This document shows positions 6,728-15,001 of a DNA stretch of 36,673 nucleotides, in pieces; within the stretch, counting starts at the first letter, position 1; each line of letters begins with the position of its first letter. This DNA is from Candidatus Methanoperedens sp. (GTDB lineage: Archaea; Halobacteriota; Methanosarcinia; Methanosarcinales; Methanoperedenaceae), in NCBI GenBank assembly GCA_026552975.1, contig JAPMTR010000085.1, positions 1 to 36,673 on the forward strand, read 5' to 3'. The notes beneath the pieces were generated by a model. It was not told the origin of the DNA and did no database searches. It saw only the letters and a list, made by a program, of their open reading frames with translations. The position numbers were made by a program, and so were the translations under genes.

Positions 6728-7541
6728 TCTTGAAAATCCCCCCAACTAGATCAATAAGCCCATCTATCATATCAATTATTTCTGGAAGAATTTTTAGTAC
6801 AGCATAAGCGATAAAGAATAATGCTATCATTGAACCTATTTTTGCGATCACGGTATGCGCAATATAAAAACTCATTTCAGGATCCCCAAACCATGTCATT
6901 CCATAAGCGTCCACTACAAAAACATTCCTGATAAGATTCAAACCATATATTACCGGAACAGAAATGATAAATGCTGAGGCCAATTTTTTATAGGGCGCAT
7001 TCACGCTTGCTATTATCCCTGCGAACAATGCAATACTTTCAATGGCAGTACACGCAAGGATTATTTCAACCTTATAACCATTGACAGCGATCAGATTCCA
7101 ATCAAGTCGTGAGATCGTTATCCCCAGGATAGATCCTAACCATACAGTCTGGTCAGTTACCGTTGTAATTATCCATGAATTCATCAAAGGGATCTCAGAG
7201 AAAACAAAATAAGATAATCCGCCTATCGAAGATGCCGTAGTTAGCATTGTTATCGAATTGATAGTGTTTATTCCATTAATATTTTTAAAAATGATCTCTT
7301 TCCTTATTAGCAAGAAATACCCAAGATAAAAACTGAACAGGGCCGCACATATTGTTAAGAATAAATTCACATAATCGAGGAGTTCATAATAATGCTGCCA
7401 TTGAAGTATCCAGTGACCGGTGAATACTATCCACCCTAATCCTGATATTGTATATTTTGATTTGTTCTTTTTGGGAACAAGTGTTGCTATGATAAGCAAT
7501 CCAAGAGCTACCCAAATGATATTTTCAATCATGTTTTCCAT
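6717..7541 (-). CDS. artA: Archaeosortase A
   Basis: This integral membrane protein of about eight helices has the exosortase/archaeosortase core: the catalytic Cys in ILACTAIESIALFAG (Cys164 from this start) and the conserved Arg in YGLNLIRNVFVV (Arg205). ArtA removes a C-terminal PGF-CTERM-type signal from surface proteins and joins them to a membrane lipid. I choose the ATG at 7541 because the family begins MENIIWVALGLL-like and GAGG precedes it. An in-frame ATG at 7577 has no ribosome site, and the argH TATA box lies in that extension. Operon order is artA-asd-pssA-mptD. The lipid genes fit the known dependence of ArtA on PssA and PssD in Haloferax. Confidence 0.85.
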   Translation of the reverse strand: MENMIENIIWVALGLLIIATLVPKKNKSKYTISGLGWIVFTGHWILQWQHYYELLDYVNLFLTICAALFSFYLGYFLLIRKEIIFKNINGINTINSITMLTTASSIGGLSYFVFSEIPLMNSWIITTVTDQTVWLGSILGITISRLDWNLIAVNGYKVEIILACTAIESIALFAGIIASVNAPYKKLASAFIISVPVIYGLNLIRNVFVVDAYGMTWFGDPEMSFYIAHTVIAKIGSMIALFFIAYAVLKILPEIIDMIDGLIDLVGGIFKNAG

Positions 7542-7560
7542 CAGAATATCATCCTCTATA

Positions 7561-7567
7561 TTTATAA
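7561..7567 (+). promoter_or_regulatory. TATA box of argH (near-leaderless)
   Basis: TTTATAA at 7561-7567 is 27-33 bases upstream of the argH ATG (7594), which places the transcript start about at the start codon. No Shine-Dalgarno is present, in keeping with leaderless initiation. Confidence 0.5.
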
Positions 7568-7593
7568 CTGTTGACATGAATTAAAGATATTTT

Positions 7594-9060
7594 ATGAATA
7601 TATTAAGACGAGGGCGGCTTGCGGTAGTTCCTGGAGAAGATATCATGCGCTTCACGTCGTCAATGGAAGCTGATAAAAGGATATTTTATGCGGATGTGGA
7701 AGTTGATAAAGCTCATGTGGTCATGCTGACAGAACAGAGCATAATTAAGGAGGTCGAGTGCTCATCTATCCTTCGAGGCCTTGACAAAATACAAAAAGAT
7801 GGGATATCTGCTCTGGATACATCTTATGAGGATGTGCATATCGCTCTTGAGGCACGTCTTATTGAAATGGTGGGTGAAGATATTGGAGGTCGGATGCATT
7901 CCGGGCGTTCAAGAAATGATGAGGTCGCAACATGCATACGCCTTACTTTACGTGTGGAACTTTTAAATCTTATGGGTGAAGTCGCTAACCTTATCGCAAC
8001 CCTTATCAAAATAGCAGTAAAACATCATGAAACAATAATGCCTGGATATACTCATACCCAACATGCCCAGCCCACCACTCTTGCTCATAATCTTCTTGCC
8101 CATGCAAATGCTTTCATTCGTGATATTTCCAGAATAAAAGCAGCATATGTATGCACGAACCAGAATCCTCTTGGAGCTGCTGCATTTGCTTCCACTGGTT
8201 TTTCGATCAACAGAGAAAGAACAACAGAGCTCCTTGGTTTTGATTCAACGATCGAAAATTCGATGGATGCTGTCAGCACAAGGGATTTTATGATCGAAAG
8301 CATGAGCTGCTTTTCAAATATAATGACAAACCTGAGCAGGATGGCGGAAGAACTGATATTATGGAGCACATCAGAATTCGGATTTATAGAACTCAATGAC
8401 AGATACTCATCCACCTCATCGATAATGCCGCAAAAAAAGAACCCTGATATTGCCGAGCTGATGCGCGCAAAAACAGGAACATTGAATGGGTCACTCATTT
8501 CAGTGCTTACAATATGTAAAGGTCTTCCCTATAGCTACAATCGCGACCTTCAGGAAGCAACGCCCCATCTTTGGCGATCCGTGGATACAGTTCGAGCTTC
8601 TGTTCGAATGGCTGATGGCATGATAGGTACAATGGGTATAAAAAAAGAGAATATGAAAAAAGCCACAAATATTGGATTCATGACAGCAACTGAACTTGCC
8701 GACGTTCTTGTTCGAAATGCGGACATTCCTTTCAGGACAGCGCATCATATTGTTGGCTCAATAGCCAAAAAAGGCACAACTCCAACACTTGCGATCCTGG
8801 ATGAACTTTCATCCAGGATCATTCATGAAAAGTTAAGCGACAGAGGTTTATCTGGAAAATCAATAAGAGATGCCCTTGATCCCATGAATAATGTAAAGAA
8901 ACGCAACATCAAGGGAGGTCCTGCACCTCGCGAAACAAAGCGGCAACTGACATTTGCTAATAAAAAGCTTTCTAAAATAAGAAAAGATATTGATATATTT
9001 AATAGACAAAGGGACAAAGCGTCAGATAAGCTTGAAAAAATCTGCAAAGAACATTTATGA
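7594..9060 (+). CDS. argH: Argininosuccinate lyase
   Basis: At 488 residues this is the usual ArgH length. It begins ILRRGRLAVVPGEDIMRFTSSMEAD as in archaeal homologues, contains the HSGRSRNDEVAT substrate loop and GYTHTQHAQPTT, and carries the fumarase/aspartase-superfamily signature SSIMPQKKNPD, whose serine is the catalytic base. It splits argininosuccinate into arginine and fumarate in the cytoplasm. The gene is divergent from artA. The next gene begins 10 nt after its stop, with a GGAGG site between. Confidence 0.95.
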   Translation: MNILRRGRLAVVPGEDIMRFTSSMEADKRIFYADVEVDKAHVVMLTEQSIIKEVECSSILRGLDKIQKDGISALDTSYEDVHIALEARLIEMVGEDIGGRMHSGRSRNDEVATCIRLTLRVELLNLMGEVANLIATLIKIAVKHHETIMPGYTHTQHAQPTTLAHNLLAHANAFIRDISRIKAAYVCTNQNPLGAAAFASTGFSINRERTTELLGFDSTIENSMDAVSTRDFMIESMSCFSNIMTNLSRMAEELILWSTSEFGFIELNDRYSSTSSIMPQKKNPDIAELMRAKTGTLNGSLISVLTICKGLPYSYNRDLQEATPHLWRSVDTVRASVRMADGMIGTMGIKKENMKKATNIGFMTATELADVLVRNADIPFRTAHHIVGSIAKKGTTPTLAILDELSSRIIHEKLSDRGLSGKSIRDALDPMNNVKKRNIKGGPAPRETKRQLTFANKKLSKIRKDIDIFNRQRDKASDKLEKICKEHL

Positions 9061-9069
9061 GGAGGCAAT

Positions 9070-10194
9070 ATGAGCGAAGAAAAACCTGAGCAAATTTCTT
9101 CAATAATTGAAGAAAACAAAGACCAAAAGATAATCCTGCCCCTCCAAACCGATAGTAAACAGGCTTTTTGCGTCGCATTGCCCGTATCAGGGGGACGTCC
9201 ATTCAAAATGACAGGAGACAATCCGCATGATTTTATTTCATTCTTAAAAGATTCTTCTGTAGCATGGATCAATTTCCCTGTTCAAGATATAAAAAAAGAT
9301 GCAGATCTAATAGCAATGTCCCTGGGTTTTAGTTCTTCGCTTGTTCCCACGCTTTTATCCAGCTATCTGTCAGCATACGAAGACAGGGATACAGAAATGG
9401 GATTGATGCTTCCTGCAGTTGCTGTGAAAAAATTTGATGTACTCATAAGTCCGATCCTTATACTGATACGAAAAGACCTGATCGTAACGATCCATGAGGA
9501 TAACGTCACCCGTCTAATGCGGCTTTCCCGCTATGCTGACGCGTTTATGAGAAAGATAAAACCAACCCTGATACTGGAAGATAAGATAACGATAATTCTC
9601 ACCAGGATCATCGATGAAAATATAAACCGGAATTTTGACCATTTAAGACAGATAGAATCGCAGGGTGATGAATTGAGCAAGATCCTGATTGACCCCCATA
9701 TACCCAGGGGAATGATCGCCCCTGAGATCCATAACATGAAACATGCACTCATAAGCTATATGGACACGCTTTGGGCAACCCTTGATGTGGTAAATTCACT
9801 TCGACACGGGGATGCAGAATTGATGACCGACAATCCAAAATTACTTGCGCGTATGGGTATCCTTTCAGATGATGTTAACAGGCATATTGCACTTTCAGAG
9901 CACATGTCAGATGTACTTGCATCAGGACTCGAGGTGCTCCAGAGCATTTATAATAATCAGCTCCAGATATTGAATAACAGGCTTGCTCTTGTTATGACCT
10001 GGCTGACTATCCTGGGAACAGCCGTGCTGGTTCCAAATACTATTGCAACCGTTCTGGGAAATTCTGCATTCAATATGGGGGCGAAAGACCAGGGCTGGTA
10101 TATTATACTTCTCGTCACTTCAACAATATTCTCTACCTGGGCTGCTTACTGGTGGGTCAACAAAAAGGGATTGATGCCCCGTAAAGTTGAGTGA
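9070..10194 (+). CDS. CorA-family cation transporter-like protein without the GMN motif
   Basis: The architecture is that of CorA: a large cytoplasmic alpha/beta domain, a long helix (about residues 270-310) and two C-terminal membrane helices, TMs near 312-330 and 342-362, with a charged tail. The stretch between them reads TVLGNSAFNMGAKDQGW. The canonical Gly-Met-Asn filter at the end of the first helix is missing, replaced by Gly-Asn-Ser-Ala-Phe-Asn-Met. The substrate could therefore differ from magnesium; family members also carry Zn or Co. GGAGG at 9061-9065 fixes the ATG. It is probably co-transcribed with argH, without an obvious functional link. Confidence 0.8.
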   Translation: MSEEKPEQISSIIEENKDQKIILPLQTDSKQAFCVALPVSGGRPFKMTGDNPHDFISFLKDSSVAWINFPVQDIKKDADLIAMSLGFSSSLVPTLLSSYLSAYEDRDTEMGLMLPAVAVKKFDVLISPILILIRKDLIVTIHEDNVTRLMRLSRYADAFMRKIKPTLILEDKITIILTRIIDENINRNFDHLRQIESQGDELSKILIDPHIPRGMIAPEIHNMKHALISYMDTLWATLDVVNSLRHGDAELMTDNPKLLARMGILSDDVNRHIALSEHMSDVLASGLEVLQSIYNNQLQILNNRLALVMTWLTILGTAVLVPNTIATVLGNSAFNMGAKDQGWYIILLVTSTIFSTWAAYWWVNKKGLMPRKVE

Positions 10195-11313
10195 TCATTT
10201 CTTTGATAAATTTTTCGAATTAAAAGAAATTACCGCCAATATAACTATAAATATACCTGATACAATTGATATAGAGGGTGTTCCTGGTGTTTTCTTGGTC
10301 TGGGGAGTTTGTTCAGTATAAATCGGAGTTGGTTGAACTGTTTTGACTACAGTTTGAGTAGTCGTTGGCTCATTCACAGGATTCTTTAGATTCAGGACGT
10401 TTATCAACCGATTTCCCTTGATGTCTATGTCTTCATAGATTATTCTGGTTCCATCCCTGCTCCACCTGGGATTCTTCTGGTTAAAATCACCGTCTTCAAC
10501 AAGGCGTCGCTTACCTGTACCATCAGGATTTATAACAAATATCTTTTCACTACTTGCGATCTGTTCTTCTGTTGATACGAAAAGTATCCCATATTTACCC
10601 CAATCCAGTTCATATTTCTTAAAACCATCATCTGTGATCTGTCTTATACCCGTGCCATCGGCATTAGCTATGAACAATTGGTCAAGATTCTTGCTGTCCT
10701 GTGAAACATATACAAATGAATCACCTTCAGGACTCCACTGGGGATTCCATTGTCTGGAGCTATCATTAATTACCATTCTTAATCCAGTTCCATCAATGTT
10801 TACCTGGAATATTTTTTCATCACCCTTTGGACCGTATGAAGTGAATAATATTACTTCTTTTTCAGGAGACCATGAACCTGCACCCCAGAACCGGTCACGT
10901 TTTATTGGTTCCATTCCCTGTCGGATCGTCTCATTCATCAGTCTTCTTCTCTTTGAACCATCAAGTGAAACAAGAAATATTTTCTGGATTCCATCTGTGT
11001 CGTAGGAATTGAATAATATCTCATCTGTTAACCATTCAATACCCCACTTACGATTTGTATCATTTGTGAGTTGTTTCCTATCAGAGCCATCGATATTTAT
11101 CGTAAATATCTGTTGTTTTCGCTGTTTTGAATCATCGTATGCAACATAAGCAATAGTTTCTCCATCCGGGCTCAAAGCAGAGCTCCAGGCATCTTTATCC
11201 GTAATATTTGCGGTCAGATTACTTTCAATGATAAGGTCTGCAGATACTGGTACTGAAAATAAAGATATTATCAATAAACAAATAAATATATGTGATACTC
11301 TCATAAATCCCAA
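10195..11313 (-). CDS. Secreted TolB-like beta-propeller protein with C-terminal anchor
   Basis: A signal peptide (residues 1-25, ending VSAD) is followed by about six blocks of the PD40/WD40-like pattern. Each has a (W)SP(D/E)G..I.Y..... element and a following IF.(I/V)N.DG(S/T)..R motif, as in TolB propellers. A Thr/Pro/Gln-rich linker follows, then TPGTPSISIV, a hydrophobic helix and the basic tail KNLSKK. That tripartite end resembles an archaeosortase sorting signal in which PGF has become PGT. The protein probably sits outside the membrane; its ligand is unknown. Its stop abuts the CorA-like stop: the palindrome TGATCA (10192-10197) supplies both stop codons. Confidence 0.78.
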   Translation of the reverse strand: MGFMRVSHIFICLLIISLFSVPVSADLIIESNLTANITDKDAWSSALSPDGETIAYVAYDDSKQRKQQIFTINIDGSDRKQLTNDTNRKWGIEWLTDEILFNSYDTDGIQKIFLVSLDGSKRRRLMNETIRQGMEPIKRDRFWGAGSWSPEKEVILFTSYGPKGDEKIFQVNIDGTGLRMVINDSSRQWNPQWSPEGDSFVYVSQDSKNLDQLFIANADGTGIRQITDDGFKKYELDWGKYGILFVSTEEQIASSEKIFVINPDGTGKRRLVEDGDFNQKNPRWSRDGTRIIYEDIDIKGNRLINVLNLKNPVNEPTTTQTVVKTVQPTPIYTEQTPQTKKTPGTPSISIVSGIFIVILAVISFNSKNLSKK

Positions 11314-11397
11314 TTAGTAATATAGATAAAACATGATAAATGTTACGTTGTGAGCAAAGCTTTTAATCAGTGAATCCCTTTAGGAAACCGAATTATT

Positions 11398-12270
11398 ATG
11401 TTAGACATCGCTCTCCCAAAGGGTAGTCTCGAAGAGCAGACCCTTCTTTTATTTAAACAGGCAGATCTTGAAATAAGGAAAACCGACCGTGAGTATAATC
11501 CAACTGTAAAAGACCCCAGGATAAAGAAAGTTAAGATACTCAGGCCCCAGGAGATCCCAAAATACGTTGAAGAAGGATATTTCGACCTTGGGATATCTGG
11601 AAAAGATTGGGTCATCGAATCTGATTCAGATGTTGTGGAAGTTGCAGATATGTTCTATAGCAAGATGGGAGAAGGTATCGTTAAGATCGTGATAGCTGTC
11701 CCGAATGATAAAGACATAAAAAGTGCAAAAGACATAAAACCTGGAAGCAGAGTTTCAACGGAATATCCAAATCTCACAAAGAGATTTTTTGATAAACTTG
11801 GAATACCCGTTGACCTGCGATATTCCTATGGAGCGACCGAAGCAAAAGTCCCGGAACTTGTTGATGTTATAGTGGATCTCACCGAAACTGGTTCAACCCT
11901 GCGAAAAAACGGATTGAAGATCGTTGATATCATCCTTGAATCTAATACAAAGCTTATTGCAAATAAGAAGTCATGGAATGACCCTGTAAAACGAAAGGAA
12001 ATCGAAGAGATCAAGATCCTTTTGCAGGCTGTACTTGAAGCACGCGGAAAGGTTTTTATTATTATGAACGTGCCAGAAAACAAACTTGATACTGTTGTAA
12101 GCGGTCTTCCTGCGATGAAAGAACCTACTGTCTCGAAACTCTATAAATCAGATTACTATTCCGTGCAGACTGTAGTAAGTAAGAGCGAGATCAATATCCT
12201 TATCCCCAAACTCAAGAGCCTCGGGGCAGAAGATATACTTGAAATAGATATAACAAAGATAGTACATTGA
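11398..12270 (+). CDS. hisG: ATP phosphoribosyltransferase, long form
   Basis: The 290-residue protein begins MLDIALPKGSLEEQT and has the HisG motifs DLGISGKDWV, VSTEYPNLT and VDVIVDLTETGSTLRKN (PRPP loop). Residues from about 215 to the end form the C-terminal regulatory domain of the long form, which binds histidine for feedback inhibition and needs no HisZ. It catalyses the first step of histidine synthesis, joining ATP and PRPP. A TTTTAAT box lies about 35 bases upstream. No other his genes are nearby. Confidence 0.95.
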   Translation: MLDIALPKGSLEEQTLLLFKQADLEIRKTDREYNPTVKDPRIKKVKILRPQEIPKYVEEGYFDLGISGKDWVIESDSDVVEVADMFYSKMGEGIVKIVIAVPNDKDIKSAKDIKPGSRVSTEYPNLTKRFFDKLGIPVDLRYSYGATEAKVPELVDVIVDLTETGSTLRKNGLKIVDIILESNTKLIANKKSWNDPVKRKEIEEIKILLQAVLEARGKVFIIMNVPENKLDTVVSGLPAMKEPTVSKLYKSDYYSVQTVVSKSEINILIPKLKSLGAEDILEIDITKIVH

Positions 12271-12365
12271 AATTAAATGTATATGAACTTAAGGAATAAG
12301 ATTATATCTGGCAATAAATAATTTAATGAATTATATCAGGATATGCTTGATAAATTAATTCCTGA

Positions 12366-13115
12366 ATGATAATAATGGCTAAACCCAAAATACTTGTTGT
12401 AGATGATGAAGTGCTGAATGTAGAACTTCTTGACGGGATGCTTTCGCATGATTACACGGTTATAAAAGCATTCAACGGAAGTGACGCATTAATTGAAATA
12501 GGAAAATCATTACCCGACCTGATCCTTCTTGATATAATGATGCCGGGAATTAATGGATATGATGTATGCAAGAAGATAAAAGGTAATGAAAAGTCCATGC
12601 ATGTACCCGTAGTGATGGTAACAGCTCTAAAGGAAAGAGCAGATAGGATCAAAGCCATAGAAGCAGGGGCAGATGATTTCCTTAGTAAACCAGTTGATGT
12701 ATATGAATTAACAGCAAGAGTAAAATCCCTGGTCAGGGTCAAGCAGTATCATGATGCATTAATTAATGAACAGGATCAACTCCTTATATTCAAATCAGCC
12801 GTTGATAGCATGGACGATTGTGTTGTAATAACAAATGTCAGTGGTGATATCAAATATATTAATCCAACATTTGAGAAAAAATATGGTTATTTACAGGGTG
12901 ACATGATCGGAAAACACATCAGTATCATTGCTCATCCCCGGAGTCCGCTTTTAATAGATAAAGAAAGTCTTCTGCAGGATACAAGGAATGAATGGGGGGG
13001 GAATCTTACCAGTGTTAATAAGCATGGATTAACGCTCAAAATGAGTATTAAATGCTCACCGATCATAAAAGATAAGAGAAGAATAAATCTTATTTTTGTA
13101 ATGAGGCAGGTTTGA
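12366..13115 (+). CDS. Response regulator with C-terminal PAS domain
   Basis: Residues 7-125 are a receiver domain: KILVVDDE with acidic pair, phospho-acceptor Asp56 in LILLDIMMPG, Thr86 and Lys108 (FLSKPVD). From about residue 140 a PAS domain follows (AVDSMDDCVVITNVSGDIKYINPTF...YGY). There is no DNA-binding or kinase output, so it may relay phosphate or assemble with a separate kinase, as is common in methanogen-type archaea. Starts at 12366 and at 12375 (MAKPK) are both possible. The lone PAS histidine kinase at 25.2 kb is a possible partner, by inference only. Confidence 0.85.
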   Translation: MIIMAKPKILVVDDEVLNVELLDGMLSHDYTVIKAFNGSDALIEIGKSLPDLILLDIMMPGINGYDVCKKIKGNEKSMHVPVVMVTALKERADRIKAIEAGADDFLSKPVDVYELTARVKSLVRVKQYHDALINEQDQLLIFKSAVDSMDDCVVITNVSGDIKYINPTFEKKYGYLQGDMIGKHISIIAHPRSPLLIDKESLLQDTRNEWGGNLTSVNKHGLTLKMSIKCSPIIKDKRRINLIFVMRQV

Positions 13116-13120
13116 ATAGA

Positions 13121-13378
13121 TCAAAGTATATTGAGGATGGATCGTCTAAATCCAGATGTATCGAAAACACTTGCGACTGCAAGACCTAAAGAGTAAACAG
13201 ACCCAGCTGCAATTTCACATGTTTTCCGATTTTGTTTTGATCCGATCACAACTATTTCAAAAAGTAGAGGACACTTTTCTATTTTGAAATTATTTTCTTC
13301 AAGATACATTCTTTCGATTTGTTTACCTGTAAAACCTGCTTTTAGCATTTTTATTCTTTCATTTGATGTTTCCAACAT
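13121..13378 (-). CDS. Small conserved-looking hypothetical protein
   Basis: The 85 residues start MLETSNERIKMLKAGFTGKQIERMYLEE, read as two amphipathic helices, then KCPLLFEIVVIG. A Gly/Ala-rich helical segment ending FDTSGFRRSILNIL follows. The first part resembles proteins I vaguely associate with Methanosarcinales, but I cannot name the family. GGGG lies just upstream of the ATG and a TATA-like TTTATATC is present 60-70 bases upstream. The end is 5 nt from the end of the response regulator gene, so the two converge. Confidence 0.55.
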   Translation of the reverse strand: MLETSNERIKMLKAGFTGKQIERMYLEENNFKIEKCPLLFEIVVIGSKQNRKTCEIAAGSVYSLGLAVASVFDTSGFRRSILNIL

Positions 13379-13542
13379 TTTATCCCCGGCACCTGATATT
13401 ATAATCTATCTATGTTCATTCTAATTCACATTATTATCATTATGATATAAAAACTTTATGCATCACAGAATGAAATGTTTTTAATAGACATTGTAAGGAT
13501 CAGAAGCAAAAAATTATAGTATGGGAAAAGGATGAGTCTTTC

Positions 13543-14328
13543 ATGCGTTTGAATCATATCGTCCGCCTTGACCATATATCTTTTATTCGAAATAGCAGCA
13601 AAATACTACACGATCTACATTTGAGTATAGATAAGGGCCAGCACTGGGCAATAATTGGTCAGAACGGTTCAGGGAAGACCAGTCTTATAAGTATTATAAA
13701 CGGTTATCACCAGCCATCGCAAGGCAAAGTAAGTGTTCTCGGAAAAAAATTCGGTTCTGCCGACCTTCGGGAACTGCGCCTGCACATAGGGGAATGCAGT
13801 TCACAGATACGGAATATGATACACCAGTGGGAAGCCGTCAGGGATATTGTTATTTCAGGAAAGTTCGCAAGTATAGGACTTTATGAAACACCATCTTTAA
13901 AAGTCAAAGAACGTGCAAACGAATTAATAGAAACGCTTGGATTATCCAGGATGTCAGACCGCAGATTTGAAACCCTTTCAGACGGTGAAAAACAAAAAAC
14001 ACTCCTTGCCAGGGCGCTTATGCCGGAACCTGAATTGCTTCTTCTTGATGAACCATGTGCCGGGCTTGATATAAAAGCCAGGGAAGAATTGCTATCAGGC
14101 ATACAGAAAATGATGTTGATGAAGGACGGACCTACTTTAATCTATATCACTCATCATATAGAAGAGATACTGCCTTCTATAACCCATGTCCTTGCTTTGA
14201 AAAATGGCATAATGGTAGCAAGCGGCGAACGAGAAAAAGTACTTACGAATAAAGTGCTAAGTAAAACTTTTGATATTCCGGTCAAACTTCACAAAAAAAG
14301 AGGGAAATTATGGATATCTGTGAACTAA
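13543..14328 (+). CDS. ABC transporter-type ATPase (ModF/YlmA-like)
   Basis: A single nucleotide-binding domain of 261 residues carries Walker A GQNGSGKTS (39-47), signature LSDGE (145-149), Walker B LLLLDEP (165-171) and the switch histidine in YITHH. The opening (IVRLDHISFIRNSSKILHDLHLSI) and QHWAIIGQNGSGK resemble the ModF/YlmA group, which is often not linked to a permease. No membrane subunit lies nearby. GGATGA precedes the ATG at a good distance. The last 19 nt overlap the JAMM peptidase gene, so the two products are probably made together. Function beyond ATP hydrolysis is open. Confidence 0.85.
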   Translation: MRLNHIVRLDHISFIRNSSKILHDLHLSIDKGQHWAIIGQNGSGKTSLISIINGYHQPSQGKVSVLGKKFGSADLRELRLHIGECSSQIRNMIHQWEAVRDIVISGKFASIGLYETPSLKVKERANELIETLGLSRMSDRRFETLSDGEKQKTLLARALMPEPELLLLDEPCAGLDIKAREELLSGIQKMMLMKDGPTLIYITHHIEEILPSITHVLALKNGIMVASGEREKVLTNKVLSKTFDIPVKLHKKRGKLWISVN

Positions 14329-14714
14329 GAATACCACGAGCAGAGTATGATATGATACAATCTTATATGGAAGAAAATAAACCCTATGAAGCCTGCGGAG
14401 TTCTTATTGGGACCATAGATGGTGTAATTGTGGAAGTAGAAAAGGCACTACCCATAAAAAATGTTAAACGGACTAATAAAAGTTTTGAATTTGACCCTAC
14501 AGAACATTTTACTGCCTGGAATGAAGCCGAAAAGAACGGTAAGGGAATAGTCGGAATTTACCATACTCACCCTGCCTCCTTCGCAGTTCCTTCTTTATGG
14601 GACATAGAGACGATGGAGAATGATTTATCAGTCTGGCTTATAGCTGGCACTGATGGGATGCGAGCATATACGTGGGAAAAAGGGGTTAAATCTATACAAA
14701 TTAGAAAATATTGA
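14310..14714 (+). CDS. JAMM/MPN+ metallopeptidase (desampylase-like)
   Basis: This 134-residue Mov34/MPN protein has every JAMM residue: Glu27 (YEACGVLIG), His85 and His87 (YHTHPAS), Ser95 and Asp98 (PSLWD). The zinc site is therefore intact. Archaeal single-domain JAMM proteins such as HvJAMM1 remove ubiquitin-like SAMP modifiers; others act on sulfur-carrier proteins. Which applies here is not visible, since no SAMP gene is in the window. The start lies inside the end of the ABC ATPase gene (overlap 19 nt). GAGGGAAATT just upstream serves as ribosome site. Confidence 0.88.
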   Translation: MDICELRIPRAEYDMIQSYMEENKPYEACGVLIGTIDGVIVEVEKALPIKNVKRTNKSFEFDPTEHFTAWNEAEKNGKGIVGIYHTHPASFAVPSLWDIETMENDLSVWLIAGTDGMRAYTWEKGVKSIQIRKY

Positions 14715-14829
14715 TCTTGATCGATTAAGCATGTAATACATAATAATGAGGATTATACTAAGCATAATTTCTGAAGGCACCTATAAATATTTTCAATATC
14801 CTCTATATTTTGTATCTCATAGGAGTGAA

Positions 14830-14988
14830 ATGAAAAATTATCAGAAATCAAAAATTCCAATCTTGAAATCTCATGCCTCAGCTGAATCCAAAATATCAGA
14901 AAAAGCACCTCCTATGGATTTTAGCATTAAAATAAGCCATTCTATGAAAATTGACTGGCTAACTGCTTCAGAATCATTGTTGGAATAA
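14830..14988 (+). CDS. Small protein, 52 residues
   Basis: The ATG at 14830 follows a strong AGGAGTGAA site (14821-14829), and a TATA box CCTATAAATA (about 14780-14789) would start transcription near 14812. I therefore prefer it to the longer reading from 14746. The product is MKNYQKSKIPILKSHASAES, then KISEKAPPMDF and a possible amphipathic end IDWLTASESLLE. It has no recognisable domain, signal or membrane span. It converges with the phosphohexomutase gene. Confidence 0.45.
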   Translation: MKNYQKSKIPILKSHASAESKISEKAPPMDFSIKISHSMKIDWLTASESLLE

Positions 14989-15001
14989 ATCAATACTCAA
15001 A

